Part shown: piece by piece, positions 12,001-18,139 of the stretch
Position numbering within the stretch: position 1 is the first letter of the stretch
Layout: every line of letters starts with the position of its first letter
Source: Saccoglossus kowalevskii
Lineage: Eukaryota > Hemichordata > Enteropneusta > Harrimaniidae
Assembly (NCBI RefSeq): GCF_000003605.2
Contig: NW_003120421.1
Coordinates: 179,944-212,654 of the forward strand
DNA: 32,711 nucleotides
Reading direction: 5' to 3'
Notes under the pieces: generated by a model
Told to the model about the DNA's origin: nothing
Database searches by the model: none
What the model saw: the letters and a program-made list of their open reading frames with translations, nothing else
Program-made: the position numbers and the translations under genes

Positions 12001-14256
12001 TACTAATATAGAAGGTTCGTATTCATGCGAATGTGGTGATACCGGATATGAGGGAACAAACTGCCAGACAGGTACGGATATGATTTTGTTTCAAACTAGT
12101 GGGGCTGTATAATTACAATTAATATTGTATCCACTAAAATAGTCACAGTCTGTTAATCATCGCATCTCAATACAACTTTTTTTTTCAATTAGGTATAATA
12201 CAATTTTACGCTAACTGCATGTTATCAGATAATGTTGTAGTATACTGTAAAACATGTTTAAATAGCTACATGCCATTTTAGCGAATTTGACTCCATGCAT
12301 GAATTAACTGAATCATAATTTATCTAAAGTGTCAACAATTTCATTGTGAGAATACATATTTTAAATTAGTGACATCTTGAATTAGCGAAATTACAGATTA
12401 GCTGAATTAGCTAAAATAACATGCTAGCTAAAAAGATATGCTTTACAGTATTTAATTATAAGGTAATGAAATCAATGTTGTGTGTATTTAGATGTGGATG
12501 ATTGCGCTTCCAGTCCATGCCAGAATGATGGTCAATGCACAGACGGTGTAAACACGTATATATGTAGCTGCGTTAACGGATATAGTGGTGATAACTGTGA
12601 ACTTGCAGCAATAGTCACAACGGAGGGGCCAACTACTTTAAAGCGAGGTACGCTATAAATATATCTGAATTGCATCAGCCAAAAAATAAACAGATGTTAT
12701 GCTTCCCCGGTGATCATTAAAGTTCATTCGCGAATGGTCGTCGAGATCTGCCTTCAAGTTTGATAGCGAAAGAGCCAATATATTTCTATTGATCGCTGCC
12801 GGCTTCGTGTCATCTGATTTCCTAACCTATTTGACCGCTGTATTTTGAAGAGTTGATGCAATAACGAAAAAAAATCTCTATAATGTTGTAAAGCATCTAT
12901 TCACCGAAGAATGATGTGGAAAGATGTTGTTGCATAAATGTTGTGGGACTTTTGTGTGTAGTTTTAAATGATGACAACCCCGTGGATAATTTCCGGACAT
13001 GTTTGTCTATGGTTATCACATTCAGCATTGCATCTAAATTCACAACTGCGTTGCGCTGTGGCCATGTGAATGTTTTCTGTGTCAAAAGCAAAAATACATA
13101 AACACTACTATAATATATGTTCATAAATCCAACAAATTCATCATCATATTACGCCATTTATGTATGCTTTTACTAAATTTGCTGCACTACTTTTTCTTTA
13201 TCCCACAGGTGAAGATGAATGTGATACAGCTCCCTGTGACTCGGAAATGGAATACTGTGTTGATAAAAGTGTTGGATATGTGTGTAAATGTAAATCAGGC
13301 CATCTCAAAGTCGATGGAGCTTGCGAGAGTAAGTTCTTCGTCGTCGTCTACTGGTTCTTATTCATTACAGATGCATTACAACATTCTTCCACGTTTAATA
13401 AACGTTTTCCATTAAGTTGAGTGTATAATTGGCTCTCAACAGAGAGTATAAAACAAGTTTCATAAATTTTTTGCGCTTCTTTACCAGGAACCAAAAGTTA
13501 CCAGGGGGAATTCAAGATTCTCCAAAAAGACGGCGTCGATATCAATTTCTCTTCAGCGTTAAATAACAAAGACTCAAGTGCTTATAAATCACTTGAACAA
13601 GACGTGATTCAATTGGTGAGTCGGTTTATTTTTGGGTAATTAATAATGTCATGTTTATGTCATCAAGTTATACTAAAACTCCTGGATTATTTTCTTTATA
13701 ACAGCTTGATGCAGTGATGATAACTTTTAACGACAGCTATGTTCAGTCGTTCGTCCTTGGATTTTCCGCTGGAAGCGTAAATGCAGAATACGTCATTTAT
13801 TTTCTAAATGACAGTTCAATCAATGCCAGTGCTGTGGAAAACCGTTTGGTGGAAGGTGCCAATGACGTCAACGATTTAGCTATTAATGAAGAAAGTGTTC
13901 GAATAACAGGTATACTTTTTTAAGTCGGAGGGAGTTGTCACCTGTGGCCGGTGGTCATAGCGTGTCGTTGTTTACAAACAAACGTCTATTCGTGAGACTT
14001 TTAGCGAGCGTTCTTATCGTTTAAGGTATTGTGGTTATTGATATAATAATATAGACTAAAACTCTAATATACTGATGTACTATTTGTATCATATGTCTCG
14101 CAGTCGATGTACATGAAAACTTCTCTCACTAATCTAAGACATCAGCTAGTAACACAGTCTAACAGAGATATGGTGTCGACGCCATTTGGAAAATAGTCAT
14201 GGTTTCCATGAAATCCCCCGAAATGCAAAATTCCAAACCACGAATGAGGATTTTTT

Positions 14257-14293
<37 letters not shown>

Positions 14294-17143
14294 AAATAGA
14301 CGAAGCAACTCGACTGTTGTTACGAATGGGGTTAAAGAGATGTTTTGTCGGTATTATCAACGTATTTGTGTATCATTTTTCAGATTTTGAAGACCTCGCC
14401 TGTACCAGGCCTGGTGGTAATGACTGTTCTGAACATGCCACATGTATCAATTTATCAGACGGTACATTTACGTGTGAATGTAACAGTGGATACGATGACG
14501 ACTCATCGGATGAATCCATGAGACCTGGTAGAAAATGCTCTGGTAAGATGGTCATATATTCTGTTTGTAAATGTTGTATTCGCTCATGTGACTGTATGGA
14601 CTGTAGTTTTCGGTTTTATGGCGGGCCGTCTGTCACAATGTAAACCTTTCAATGGCAACCTTATTTTACTTGAGACCACCATTTCAACTCTCATGGACGA
14701 CGGCATCAACGTTTGGTCTAATTGTCGCTTACTTCAGAACTTTTAGGAGGCGAAATCAAAGATTACATTACCAGGGCTGATTGCATTATGTTATATCTCA
14801 ACACCGCTGAATTTTAAACCGTTTGGCATTTTTTATGATCTGACCTCCCCTCCAAATCAGAATTATTTAATTCAATCTTAAGCTTGATTCCACTCATCCC
14901 CAAGGGAAATTTGACAGTTTCAGAAGGAAAAAAAATGTAATTATTGTTGATTATAGGCTCCACTCTTGCTAAAATGAAATCATCAGTCTATACCACTGGC
15001 AGAAACATTTCTCCCAACATGATGTCAACCAACTTTTACTTACTTTTCAGCCACCAATCACAGTCTAGTAATGCTGATCATAGCCGGTGTGTTGGGAGGC
15101 GTGCTACTAATTGGAATAACCATCTTCTGTGTCCACTGCTGTATCGTGTACAGAGCAAATGCGCACGTCACCAAGGTACCGGTTCCAAATGGGGTTACCT
15201 CAGGTGAGCACCCTATGTTGGACGGCATGGGTCTGTATGCGGATGGTAAGAAGTATATCTATGAATTCTCGTCTAGCAGCGCTAGAAACCATGACGTGGA
15301 AGGTGGGAGACGGCGAATCAATGAGTACGAGTTTGATAACTCTATATACGAAGACGATGACGAGAAATTAGACGTTTATATGCGACAAATCAAACAGTCG
15401 GTTCCAAGAAATAACAGGGTGTGTATTCTATAATTCAGTCGAATTTTGGCGATCTTTATGACATCTTAAATTAACACTGCAAACCAAACCGGACCCCAAG
15501 AACCCCCCCCCCCTAGATCCGCCACTGATATTGAATTTGCGTGCACGTTTACTCACACTTGAATTCCTGGTATCAAATTGAGTAGTTATTCATGGTAAAT
15601 GTGAGAAACCTGAATAAGTATTCAGTATATAAAAATAATTTTGCAGCGCATTTATAATAACTGTTAGCTCAGGTGTGATATTTGTAAACATGGTAGATTT
15701 ACAATAATTCTCTTTTTTTTCAGTTTTTTCAGTTTTATGATTGATTAAATACTACTGTTTTATTTCAGGGATCGAAGAACAGTGCCAGCACCTCTCGGGG
15801 GACACCAGTCACAGAACCATTGCGTGATTACCCTAACTCGAACGAATCTATGCGCCCTTACATTGCCACGGGTACTGAAGAACGTGACATATATCTACAG
15901 GTAAAACGAAACATAGCGTATACTCGATAAACATATAAGAACAACCGTGTATTCGGTGTACATGTTTTGGGCTGTCTGGTTACTCTTTTTGTAAATAATG
16001 CTAAATATCTACATGAATGTTATTTGAAACAGCAACGACTGAAAACCCAGCTTTGAATTTAAAATATGTGAGGAAACATATGTAGGATGTCAAATCGAGA
16101 TTTGTTTTGCACAAGTTGAGATGAAAGGTTATGCTAATTTGCATAGTATCAGAACGAGTATAATTAAATTAAACTGAAAACCCATTTTCATCTTCCAGTA
16201 CTCCCCTCTTACCAGACGGTTTTTCCGGTCAGCTATTCACGTTTATGATCAATAGTCCCAATGTTCAGTGTTCAAAACATAATTATGTTCTATTTTGGAA
16301 CTTCGTGTGGAAATAGCTGGACGATCGGAATGTACACCAGGAATGCGCTATAGAATGACGTCATACTATAGAGTAAAGTGTTGCTAATTAATTAAAGGGC
16401 GGTGGTCGTCGTGCCGCGTCCTGTTCGATATAGCGACGTATACAACGCTTGTAAAATACATTGTTTATTTACATGAAATTCGAAAACACGCTGCGCGACG
16501 ACCACGCGCTTTAACAATAGTTACTTAATAGTTAGTTAAAATAGAGCTGAACTACTTATGCACATCAATAATAAATTGAAACTTATCCATTGTAAATAAA
16601 CAAATAGATATTATTTCTGCAGCTGATGGCAGCCATTATTCAATGTTGTCATACCTGATAGAGTTGTGCATATATTCATCTCTATTAGTTCAACCACATT
16701 CATGTATCTTCCACAATGTTCTGTTTTTTCCCTTCTCAATGACAATCGACTATTTACCCTGATATTTTTAATTGCACCTCATTGTGATCGTTGAATTACA
16801 ATACAATATTATGTAACGTTGATCAGAAAATGCTTCATTTAATTTAAATAACATTAAAGCCAAATTAGACTGTACACAAAAAAAATATATTACAATCGAT
16901 GATAAGTGCTCCCATGCCACACAGCGCAGTAGAAGTAACCACTGTATATGTTTATATTCTCATATCCAACAGCAGCGTGCCAATATACCGGAGCCAGACT
17001 ACTACCTACCGCCTAGGCAACAGGGACAGTACACATTACCTGACAATGATAGGAGACTTAGCAGTGTGTCATTTATTGTTCCCAAGGCAACGTCAAGGTC
17101 TATTGTACAGACGGGCCAGATTGGGGAAGACAACCAATCGTAG
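1..17143 (+). CDS. Gene 1: multi-EGF, SEA-domain single-pass membrane protein (3' part, many exons)
   Basis: Gene-level entry; exons are listed separately. The coding order is: partial E7; three tandem copies of EGF exons E1-E7 (the last E7 and the next E1-E2 fall in the N gap); four further EGF exons; a seventh-type EGF; two SEA exons; one EGF; a TM exon; two tail exons; stop TAG at 17141-17143. At least 26 complete EGF modules are visible. Every junction has AG/GT and the phases match (1-1 for EGF exons, phase 0 inside SEA and in the tail). The 5' end, signal peptide and promoter lie outside the window. The family is known for cell-surface adhesion and signalling, with cbEGF modules rigidified by calcium. 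I cannot name an ortholog. Fibropellin-, Notch- or mucin-like naming by a database would reflect the domains only. Confidence 0.9.
49..614. other. Intron E7 to E1, no gene seen
   Basis: AT-rich intron sequence repeated at 3890-4451 and 7725-8266. Copy c lacks 18 bp (near 8077) between short GAG matches. No RNA gene or extra exon recognised. Confidence 0.6.
615..778. repeat. MITE type A, copy a (TTAA-flanked)
   Basis: Starts TTAAAGCGGGGGAGTCGTCA; its right end carries the inverted counterpart GCAGGTGACGACCCTCC, with a degraded terminus. It is closely related to type B at 3431-3596. Non-autonomous: no transposase. It ends 20 bp before exon E1a. Confidence 0.7.
799..918 (+). CDS. EGF exon E1a (calcium-binding EGF)
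   Basis: Phase 1-1 exon of 120 bp. It starts DVDEC, the calcium-binding N-terminal motif, and has six cysteines. It carries the Asp/Asn hydroxylation pattern [12 protein letters not shown]. Acceptor TTTCAG, donor GTGAGT. The pyrimidine-rich stretch before it comes from the right end of a MITE (615-778). Confidence 0.92.
1007..1117 (+). CDS. EGF exon E2a (non-calcium-binding EGF)
   Basis: Phase 1-1 exon of 111 bp, starting EICSASLSC, with six cysteines. It lacks the D-x-D-E motif, so it is probably a non-calcium EGF. Acceptor TTTAG, donor GTTAGT. The three visible copies differ at one residue (L in a and b, F in c). Confidence 0.88.
1118..1618. other. Intron E2-E3, no gene seen
   Basis: 501 bp of AT-rich intron, repeated at 4955-5455, 8770-9270 and (partly) 11149-11475. 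Carries many of the sites that tell subtypes A and B apart. Confidence 0.6.
1619..1738 (+). CDS. EGF exon E3a (calcium-binding EGF)
   Basis: Phase 1-1, 120 bp, starting [11 protein letters not shown]. The segment CQNSGTC fits the O-fucose consensus C2-x4-S/T-C3, and [12 protein letters not shown] fits the Asn/Asp hydroxylation pattern. Acceptor CTTTAG, donor GTATGT. Confidence 0.92.
1907..2026 (+). CDS. EGF exon E4a (EGF, first calcium ligand changed)
   Basis: Phase 1-1, 120 bp: (G)[16 protein letters not shown] and following. The split first codon is GGC (Gly), whereas copies b and c have GAC (Asp), so a calcium-ligand position is altered here. Acceptor TTTTCAG at 1906. A second AG at 1877-1878, 28 bp upstream, is a relic acceptor (see findings). 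Confidence 0.9.
2146..2265 (+). CDS. EGF exon E5a (calcium-binding EGF)
   Basis: Phase 1-1, 120 bp, starting [18 protein letters not shown] fits the O-fucose consensus. The exon sequence looks identical in copies a, b and c. Donor GTGAGG. Confidence 0.93.
2360..2479 (+). CDS. EGF exon E6a (calcium-binding EGF)
   Basis: Phase 1-1, 120 bp, starting [11 protein letters not shown]. The preceding intron is only 94 bp and carries in-frame stops in this copy. Acceptor CTTGTAG, donor GTGAGG. Confidence 0.93.
2640..3170. repeat. Degenerate ~107-147-bp tandem repeats in E6-E7 intron (copy a)
   Basis: Four diverged units share the anchor CAATGAAACTTGG(T/G)ACAT at about 2656, 2803, 2910 and 3054, each followed by an ATTAAT/TTTGCAT-type segment. 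Downstream, GAAGGCATC(C/G)G sequences at about 3224 and 3352 form another diverged pair. No exon is seen in this intron apart from the MITE at 3431. Confidence 0.7.
3431..3596. repeat. MITE type B, copy a, with clear terminal inverted repeats
   Basis: About 166 bp. Left end CTTAAAGCGGGGGGTGTCGT, continuing CACCTGCGC; right end GCGCAGGTGACGACCCTCCC, continuing GCTTTAAG. The arms match inversely over about 28 bases. TTAA sits at both termini, as expected for piggyBac-type target duplications (inference). Confidence 0.8.
3773..3889 (+). CDS. EGF exon E7a (calcium-binding EGF)
   Basis: Phase 1-1, 117 bp, starting [16 protein letters not shown]. It follows a long intron of about 1.3 kb. Acceptor TATACAG, donor GTGAGA. 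The calcium motif is intact here but altered in copy b. Confidence 0.92.
4452..4615. repeat. MITE type A, copy b
   Basis: Same element and position as 615-778, 20 bp before exon E1b, so the insertion predates the tandem duplication. Confidence 0.7.
4636..4755 (+). CDS. EGF exon E1b (calcium-binding EGF)
   Basis: Copy b of E1, [11 protein letters not shown]. The protein is the same as in copy a, with a synonymous GGC to GGA change in the late T-G-F segment. Acceptor TTTCAG, donor GTGAGT. Confidence 0.92.
4844..4954 (+). CDS. EGF exon E2b (EGF)
   Basis: Copy b of E2, EICSASLSC, six cysteines, 111 bp. One synonymous change (TCA to TCG) against copy a. Donor GTTAGT. Confidence 0.88.
5456..5575 (+). 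CDS. EGF exon E3b (calcium-binding EGF)
   Basis: Copy b of E3, [17 protein letters not shown]. The GG-T before the third cysteine is the strongest form of the O-fucose consensus. The same sequence variant is found in copy d after the gap (11476). Confidence 0.92.
5744..5863 (+). CDS. EGF exon E4b (calcium-binding EGF)
   Basis: Copy b of E4, [11 protein letters not shown], with the first Asp intact (GAC). CEDIGYQG replaces CEDTGYQG of copy a. Acceptor at 5743; relic AG at 5714-5715. Confidence 0.92.
5982..6101 (+). CDS. EGF exon E5b (calcium-binding EGF)
   Basis: Copy b of E5, [11 protein letters not shown], 120 bp, identical in sequence to copies a and c as far as I can read. Confidence 0.92.
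6196..6315 (+). CDS. EGF exon E6b (calcium-binding EGF)
   Basis: Copy b of E6, [11 protein letters not shown], after a 94-bp intron with an in-frame stop. Donor GTGAGG. Confidence 0.92.
6476..7006. repeat. Degenerate tandem repeats, copy b
   Basis: Copy of the block at 2640-3170, almost unchanged. Confidence 0.7.
7267..7431. repeat. MITE type B, copy b
   Basis: Same element as 3431-3596, one G shorter in the left G run. Confidence 0.8.
7608..7724 (+). CDS. EGF exon E7b (EGF, calcium motif changed)
   Basis: Copy b of E7. It reads [10 protein letters not shown]: the AAC (Asn) of copy a is AAG (Lys), which puts a positive charge at a calcium-binding position. The rest matches copy a. 117 bp, phase 1-1. 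Confidence 0.9.
8267..8430. repeat. MITE type A, copy c
   Basis: Same element as 615-778, immediately upstream of exon E1c. Confidence 0.7.
8451..8570 (+). CDS. EGF exon E1c (calcium-binding EGF)
   Basis: Copy c of E1, [11 protein letters not shown], same protein as copies a and b. Acceptor TTTCAG at 8450, donor GTGAGT. Confidence 0.92.
8659..8769 (+). CDS. EGF exon E2c (EGF)
   Basis: Copy c of E2, [13 protein letters not shown] to TTT change replaces L by F between the first two cysteines. 111 bp, donor GTTAGT. Confidence 0.88.
9271..9390 (+). CDS. EGF exon E3c (calcium-binding EGF, O-fucose site lost)
   Basis: Copy c of E3, [17 protein letters not shown]. The Thr before the third cysteine is Ala, so the O-fucose consensus present in copies a, b and d is absent. 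120 bp, phase 1-1. Confidence 0.91.
9559..9678 (+). CDS. EGF exon E4c (calcium-binding EGF)
   Basis: Copy c of E4, [11 protein letters not shown] with CEDIGYQG, matching copy b. Acceptor at 9558; relic AG at 9529-9530. Confidence 0.92.
9797..9916 (+). CDS. EGF exon E5c (calcium-binding EGF)
   Basis: Copy c of E5, [11 protein letters not shown]. It is followed by a 96-bp intron that, unlike copies a and b, has no in-frame stop, so the reading frame runs on into E6c. Confidence 0.9.
10013..10132 (+). CDS. EGF exon E6c (calcium-binding EGF)
   Basis: Copy c of E6, [11 protein letters not shown], 120 bp, donor GTGAGG. It is the last exon before the assembly gap; its E7 partner should lie inside the missing sequence. 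Confidence 0.91.
10293..10823. repeat. Degenerate tandem repeats, copy c
   Basis: Copy of the block at 2640-3170, almost unchanged. Confidence 0.7.
11084..11098. repeat. MITE type B, copy c, cut by the assembly gap
   Basis: Only the first bases (CTTAAAGCGGGGGTG) of the left inverted repeat remain before the N run. Confidence 0.7.
11099..11148. other. Assembly gap (50 N)
   Basis: Left edge corresponds to position 7281 of copy b; right edge to 5129 of copy b. If the array stays in register, about 1.66 kb is missing, including E7c, E1d and E2d. 50 is probably a placeholder. Confidence 0.95.
11476..11595 (+). CDS. EGF exon E3d (calcium-binding EGF)
   Basis: First exon after the gap, [17 protein letters not shown]. 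It carries the copy-b sequence variants, not those of copies a or c. Donor GTATGT. Confidence 0.92.
11736..11855 (+). CDS. EGF exon E4-like, diverged ([11 protein letters not shown])
   Basis: Older paralogue of E4: [17 protein letters not shown], with clearly lower identity than within the array. It uses the acceptor TTTTAG at 11735, which in copies a-c survives only as a relic AG. This is where the recent array ends. Donor GTACGT. Confidence 0.91.
11952..12071 (+). CDS. EGF exon ([10 protein letters not shown]), calcium-binding
   Basis: Phase 1-1, 120 bp, [17 protein letters not shown] with six cysteines and the pattern [12 protein letters not shown] for hydroxylation. Single copy. Acceptor TTTTTCAG, donor GTACGG. 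Confidence 0.92.
12241..12452. repeat. MITE with TACTGTAAA inverted ends
   Basis: Left end TACTGTAAAACATGTTTAAA then TAGCTA; right end TAGCTAAAAAGATATGCTTT then ACAGTA, which is its inverse with a few mismatches. The interior repeats GAATTAGCGAAATTA-like words. No coding capacity. Confidence 0.65.
12492..12647 (+). CDS. EGF exon (VDDCASSPC) plus Thr-rich linker
   Basis: 156 bp, phase 1-1. [16 protein letters not shown] is a calcium-type EGF. CASSPC fits the O-glucose consensus C1-x-S-x-P-C2. The exon continues past the sixth cysteine into a linker [14 protein letters not shown], rich in Thr and a plausible mucin-type O-glycan site. Donor GTACGC. Confidence 0.9.
12648..13208. other. Intron before the SEA-side EGF, nothing recognised
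   Basis: 561 bp between linker and EGF exons. Short open frames on both strands are not supported by splice or domain signals. Confidence 0.5.
13209..13328 (+). CDS. EGF exon preceding SEA domain (EDECDTAPC)
   Basis: 120 bp, phase 1-1: [17 protein letters not shown], ending in GACE. The six-cysteine spacing is of the fibulin or uromodulin kind. Acceptor CCCACAG, donor GTAAGT. It leads straight into the SEA exons. Confidence 0.88.
13488..13615 (+). CDS. SEA domain, first exon
   Basis: 128 bp, phase 1 in and phase 0 out. It encodes [19 protein letters not shown] and following, with [18 protein letters not shown]. This resembles the N-terminal strand and first helices of SEA domains (F-S-x-x-L, then S-x-x-Y/F-x-x-L). 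Donor GTGAGT. Confidence 0.85.
13705..13909 (+). CDS. SEA domain, second exon, with G-S-V site
   Basis: 205 bp, phase 0 in and phase 1 out. It encodes the core [17 protein letters not shown]. The G-S-V turn is the known autoproteolysis motif of SEA domains (cleavage between G and S), which leaves two non-covalently held subunits. N-glycosylation sites include NDS and NAS. Cleavage here is inferred from the family. Confidence 0.87.
13920..14025. repeat. Degraded MITE of the same TTAA family
   Basis: Shares TTAAG-TCGGAGGGAGTTGTCACCTG, the core GTTGTTTACAAACAAACGTC and a TTTAAG end with types A and B. It is shortened and diverged, and lies in the intron after the second SEA exon. Confidence 0.6.
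14262..14289. repeat. (TA)n microsatellite
   Basis: Run of alternating T and A in the intron before the juxtamembrane EGF exon. Confidence 0.9.
14384..14542 (+). CDS. EGF exon after SEA, juxtamembrane
   Basis: 159 bp, phase 1-1: [15 protein letters not shown] and following, with six cysteines. A long acidic loop (YDDDSSDES) sits between the fifth and sixth cysteines. SEA followed by EGF followed by TM is a usual order in membrane mucins. Acceptor TTTTTCAG, donor GTAAGA. Confidence 0.87.
14543..15050. other. Intron before the TM exon, nothing recognised
   Basis: 508 bp, no repeat or exon seen. Confidence 0.5.
15051..15418 (+). CDS. Transmembrane helix and start of cytoplasmic tail
   Basis: 368 bp, phase 1 in and phase 0 out. 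After TNHS comes a helix of about 25 hydrophobic residues ([20 protein letters not shown], then FCVHCCIVY), then a basic stop-transfer region. The tail is rich in Tyr in acidic settings: [39 protein letters not shown] cluster at the inner leaflet could be palmitoylated (inference). Donor at 15419; reading past it gives a stop within a few codons. Confidence 0.9.
15480..15530. repeat. C-run plus CTAGATCCGCCACTG, possible interspersed-repeat fragment
   Basis: A run of about 12 C followed by TAGATCCGCCACTGAT, a pattern that looks like a fragment of a dispersed element in intron sequence. No boundaries can be set. Confidence 0.3.
15769..15900 (+). CDS. Cytoplasmic tail exon
   Basis: 132 bp, phase 0-0: [20 protein letters not shown] and on to ERDIYLQ. 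Ser/Thr-rich and low complexity, no recognised domain. Acceptor TATTTCAG, donor GTAAAA. Confidence rests on the exact phase fit between the TM exon and the last exon. Confidence 0.8.
15901..16972. other. Last intron of gene 1
   Basis: 1072 bp containing the type C MITE (16392-16514). No other feature recognised. Confidence 0.5.
16392..16514. repeat. MITE type C, TTAA-flanked, 123 bp
   Basis: Left end TTAAAGGGCGGTGGTCGTCG; right end CGACGACCACGCGCTTTAA. The arms are inverted repeats with few mismatches. Ends resemble types A and B, but the interior differs. It lies in the last intron of gene 1. Confidence 0.7.
16973..17143 (+). CDS. Last coding exon, C-terminal tail
   Basis: 171 bp in phase 0, from acceptor [25 protein letters not shown] and on to GQIGEDNQS, stop TAG at 17141-17143. 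It has tyrosine motifs (PDYYLPP, QYTLP) and a Pro-rich start. The acceptor is a tandem CAGCAG, so starts at 16973 and 16976 are both possible, differing by one Gln. Confidence 0.8.
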   Translation, partial: QRANIPEPDYYLPPRQQGQYTLPDNDRRLSSVSFIVPKATSRSIVQTGQIGEDNQS

Positions 17144-17890
17144 CGTTCAAGCAAGTGACAAAATCTACCTGATTAGGGGATGAATATTAGAAACCTGGAG
17201 TGATTTGAATAACAAATGTGTGGAAAGGAAATCCTGAAAAAATATATAAATTTGATAGAGGAAATCAACCAAAAAATCTATCTAAATCCTAAGCGAAGAA
17301 AACGGCAAAACAGTCTAATGATCTATTTTTTAAATTATCATTGTCGCCTTGATGCTAGAGGGTGTAATTTTGTTAATTTTCCTGCATCAATACTAGCAAA
17401 CATTTCAAAACATTTTTTGTAGAACAACGATTTAAAAATTTAAGTTCAATCATTTCTCTTAATTTATATAAATAATTGCCAATGATGTAATTATCTCTTT
17501 TTTACCAATATTTTTTTGCGATTATAGATATAGGATGTAGGCGGCCAGACTTGCTTGTGTAATTAATTATACTAATGGTAACATAATTACCATAACACAC
17601 ATTCGTATAGACGTTTTAATTTCACCATATTCTAATGATTCCAATTAGTCTCTATAATCAAGGCAAACTTATTAAAAAACTAATGTTAAAATAACGAATA
17701 ATTCTTTAGTGGTTATATTTATTCTTACGTTAATATGCTTAACGTGACTAGTTTTCGTCTTTTATACATGTATACTTCTCAGTGTTGTAATGCATATTGT
17801 AAATTGCCTTACGTATTCTACTATATCGATGCAACGAATCACTTTAGTTGATCCGACTGATAACATTAATAAAATACTTTGCGGGATGTA
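17144..17890 (+). other. Probable 3' UTR of gene 1 with AATAAA
   Basis: AT-rich sequence with no further coding signal after the TAG. AATAAA at 17868-17873 is a candidate polyadenylation signal about 725 bp after the stop. The end point is a guess. Confidence 0.35.
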
Positions 17891-18052
17891 TGATAATGAT
17901 GATATTTTGAACAATGTGCAAAGATGATGTATATTTCTTCTTTTAAAGCTTAAGATGCATTTTTCTATTACGCAGAATACATGCTTTACCAATTTTACAT
18001 ACTACTGTTATTTGTGTGTAATTATTTTGTGTGTGTGATGTAATTAACAAAC

Positions 18053-18067
18053 GTGTATATATATACA

Positions 18068-18136
<69 letters not shown>
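18053..18136. repeat. (TA)n microsatellite, about 65 bp pure
   Basis: Long TA run preceded by GTGTATATATATACAATG. Downstream of gene 1. Confidence 0.95.

Positions 18137-18139
<3 letters not shown>

Noticed and set aside
1-17143. Naming gene 1 as Notch or fibropellin
   Set aside because: There are no LNR or ankyrin repeats and no avidin-like domain; the SEA domain and tyrosine tail do not fit, so EGF similarity alone is not enough.
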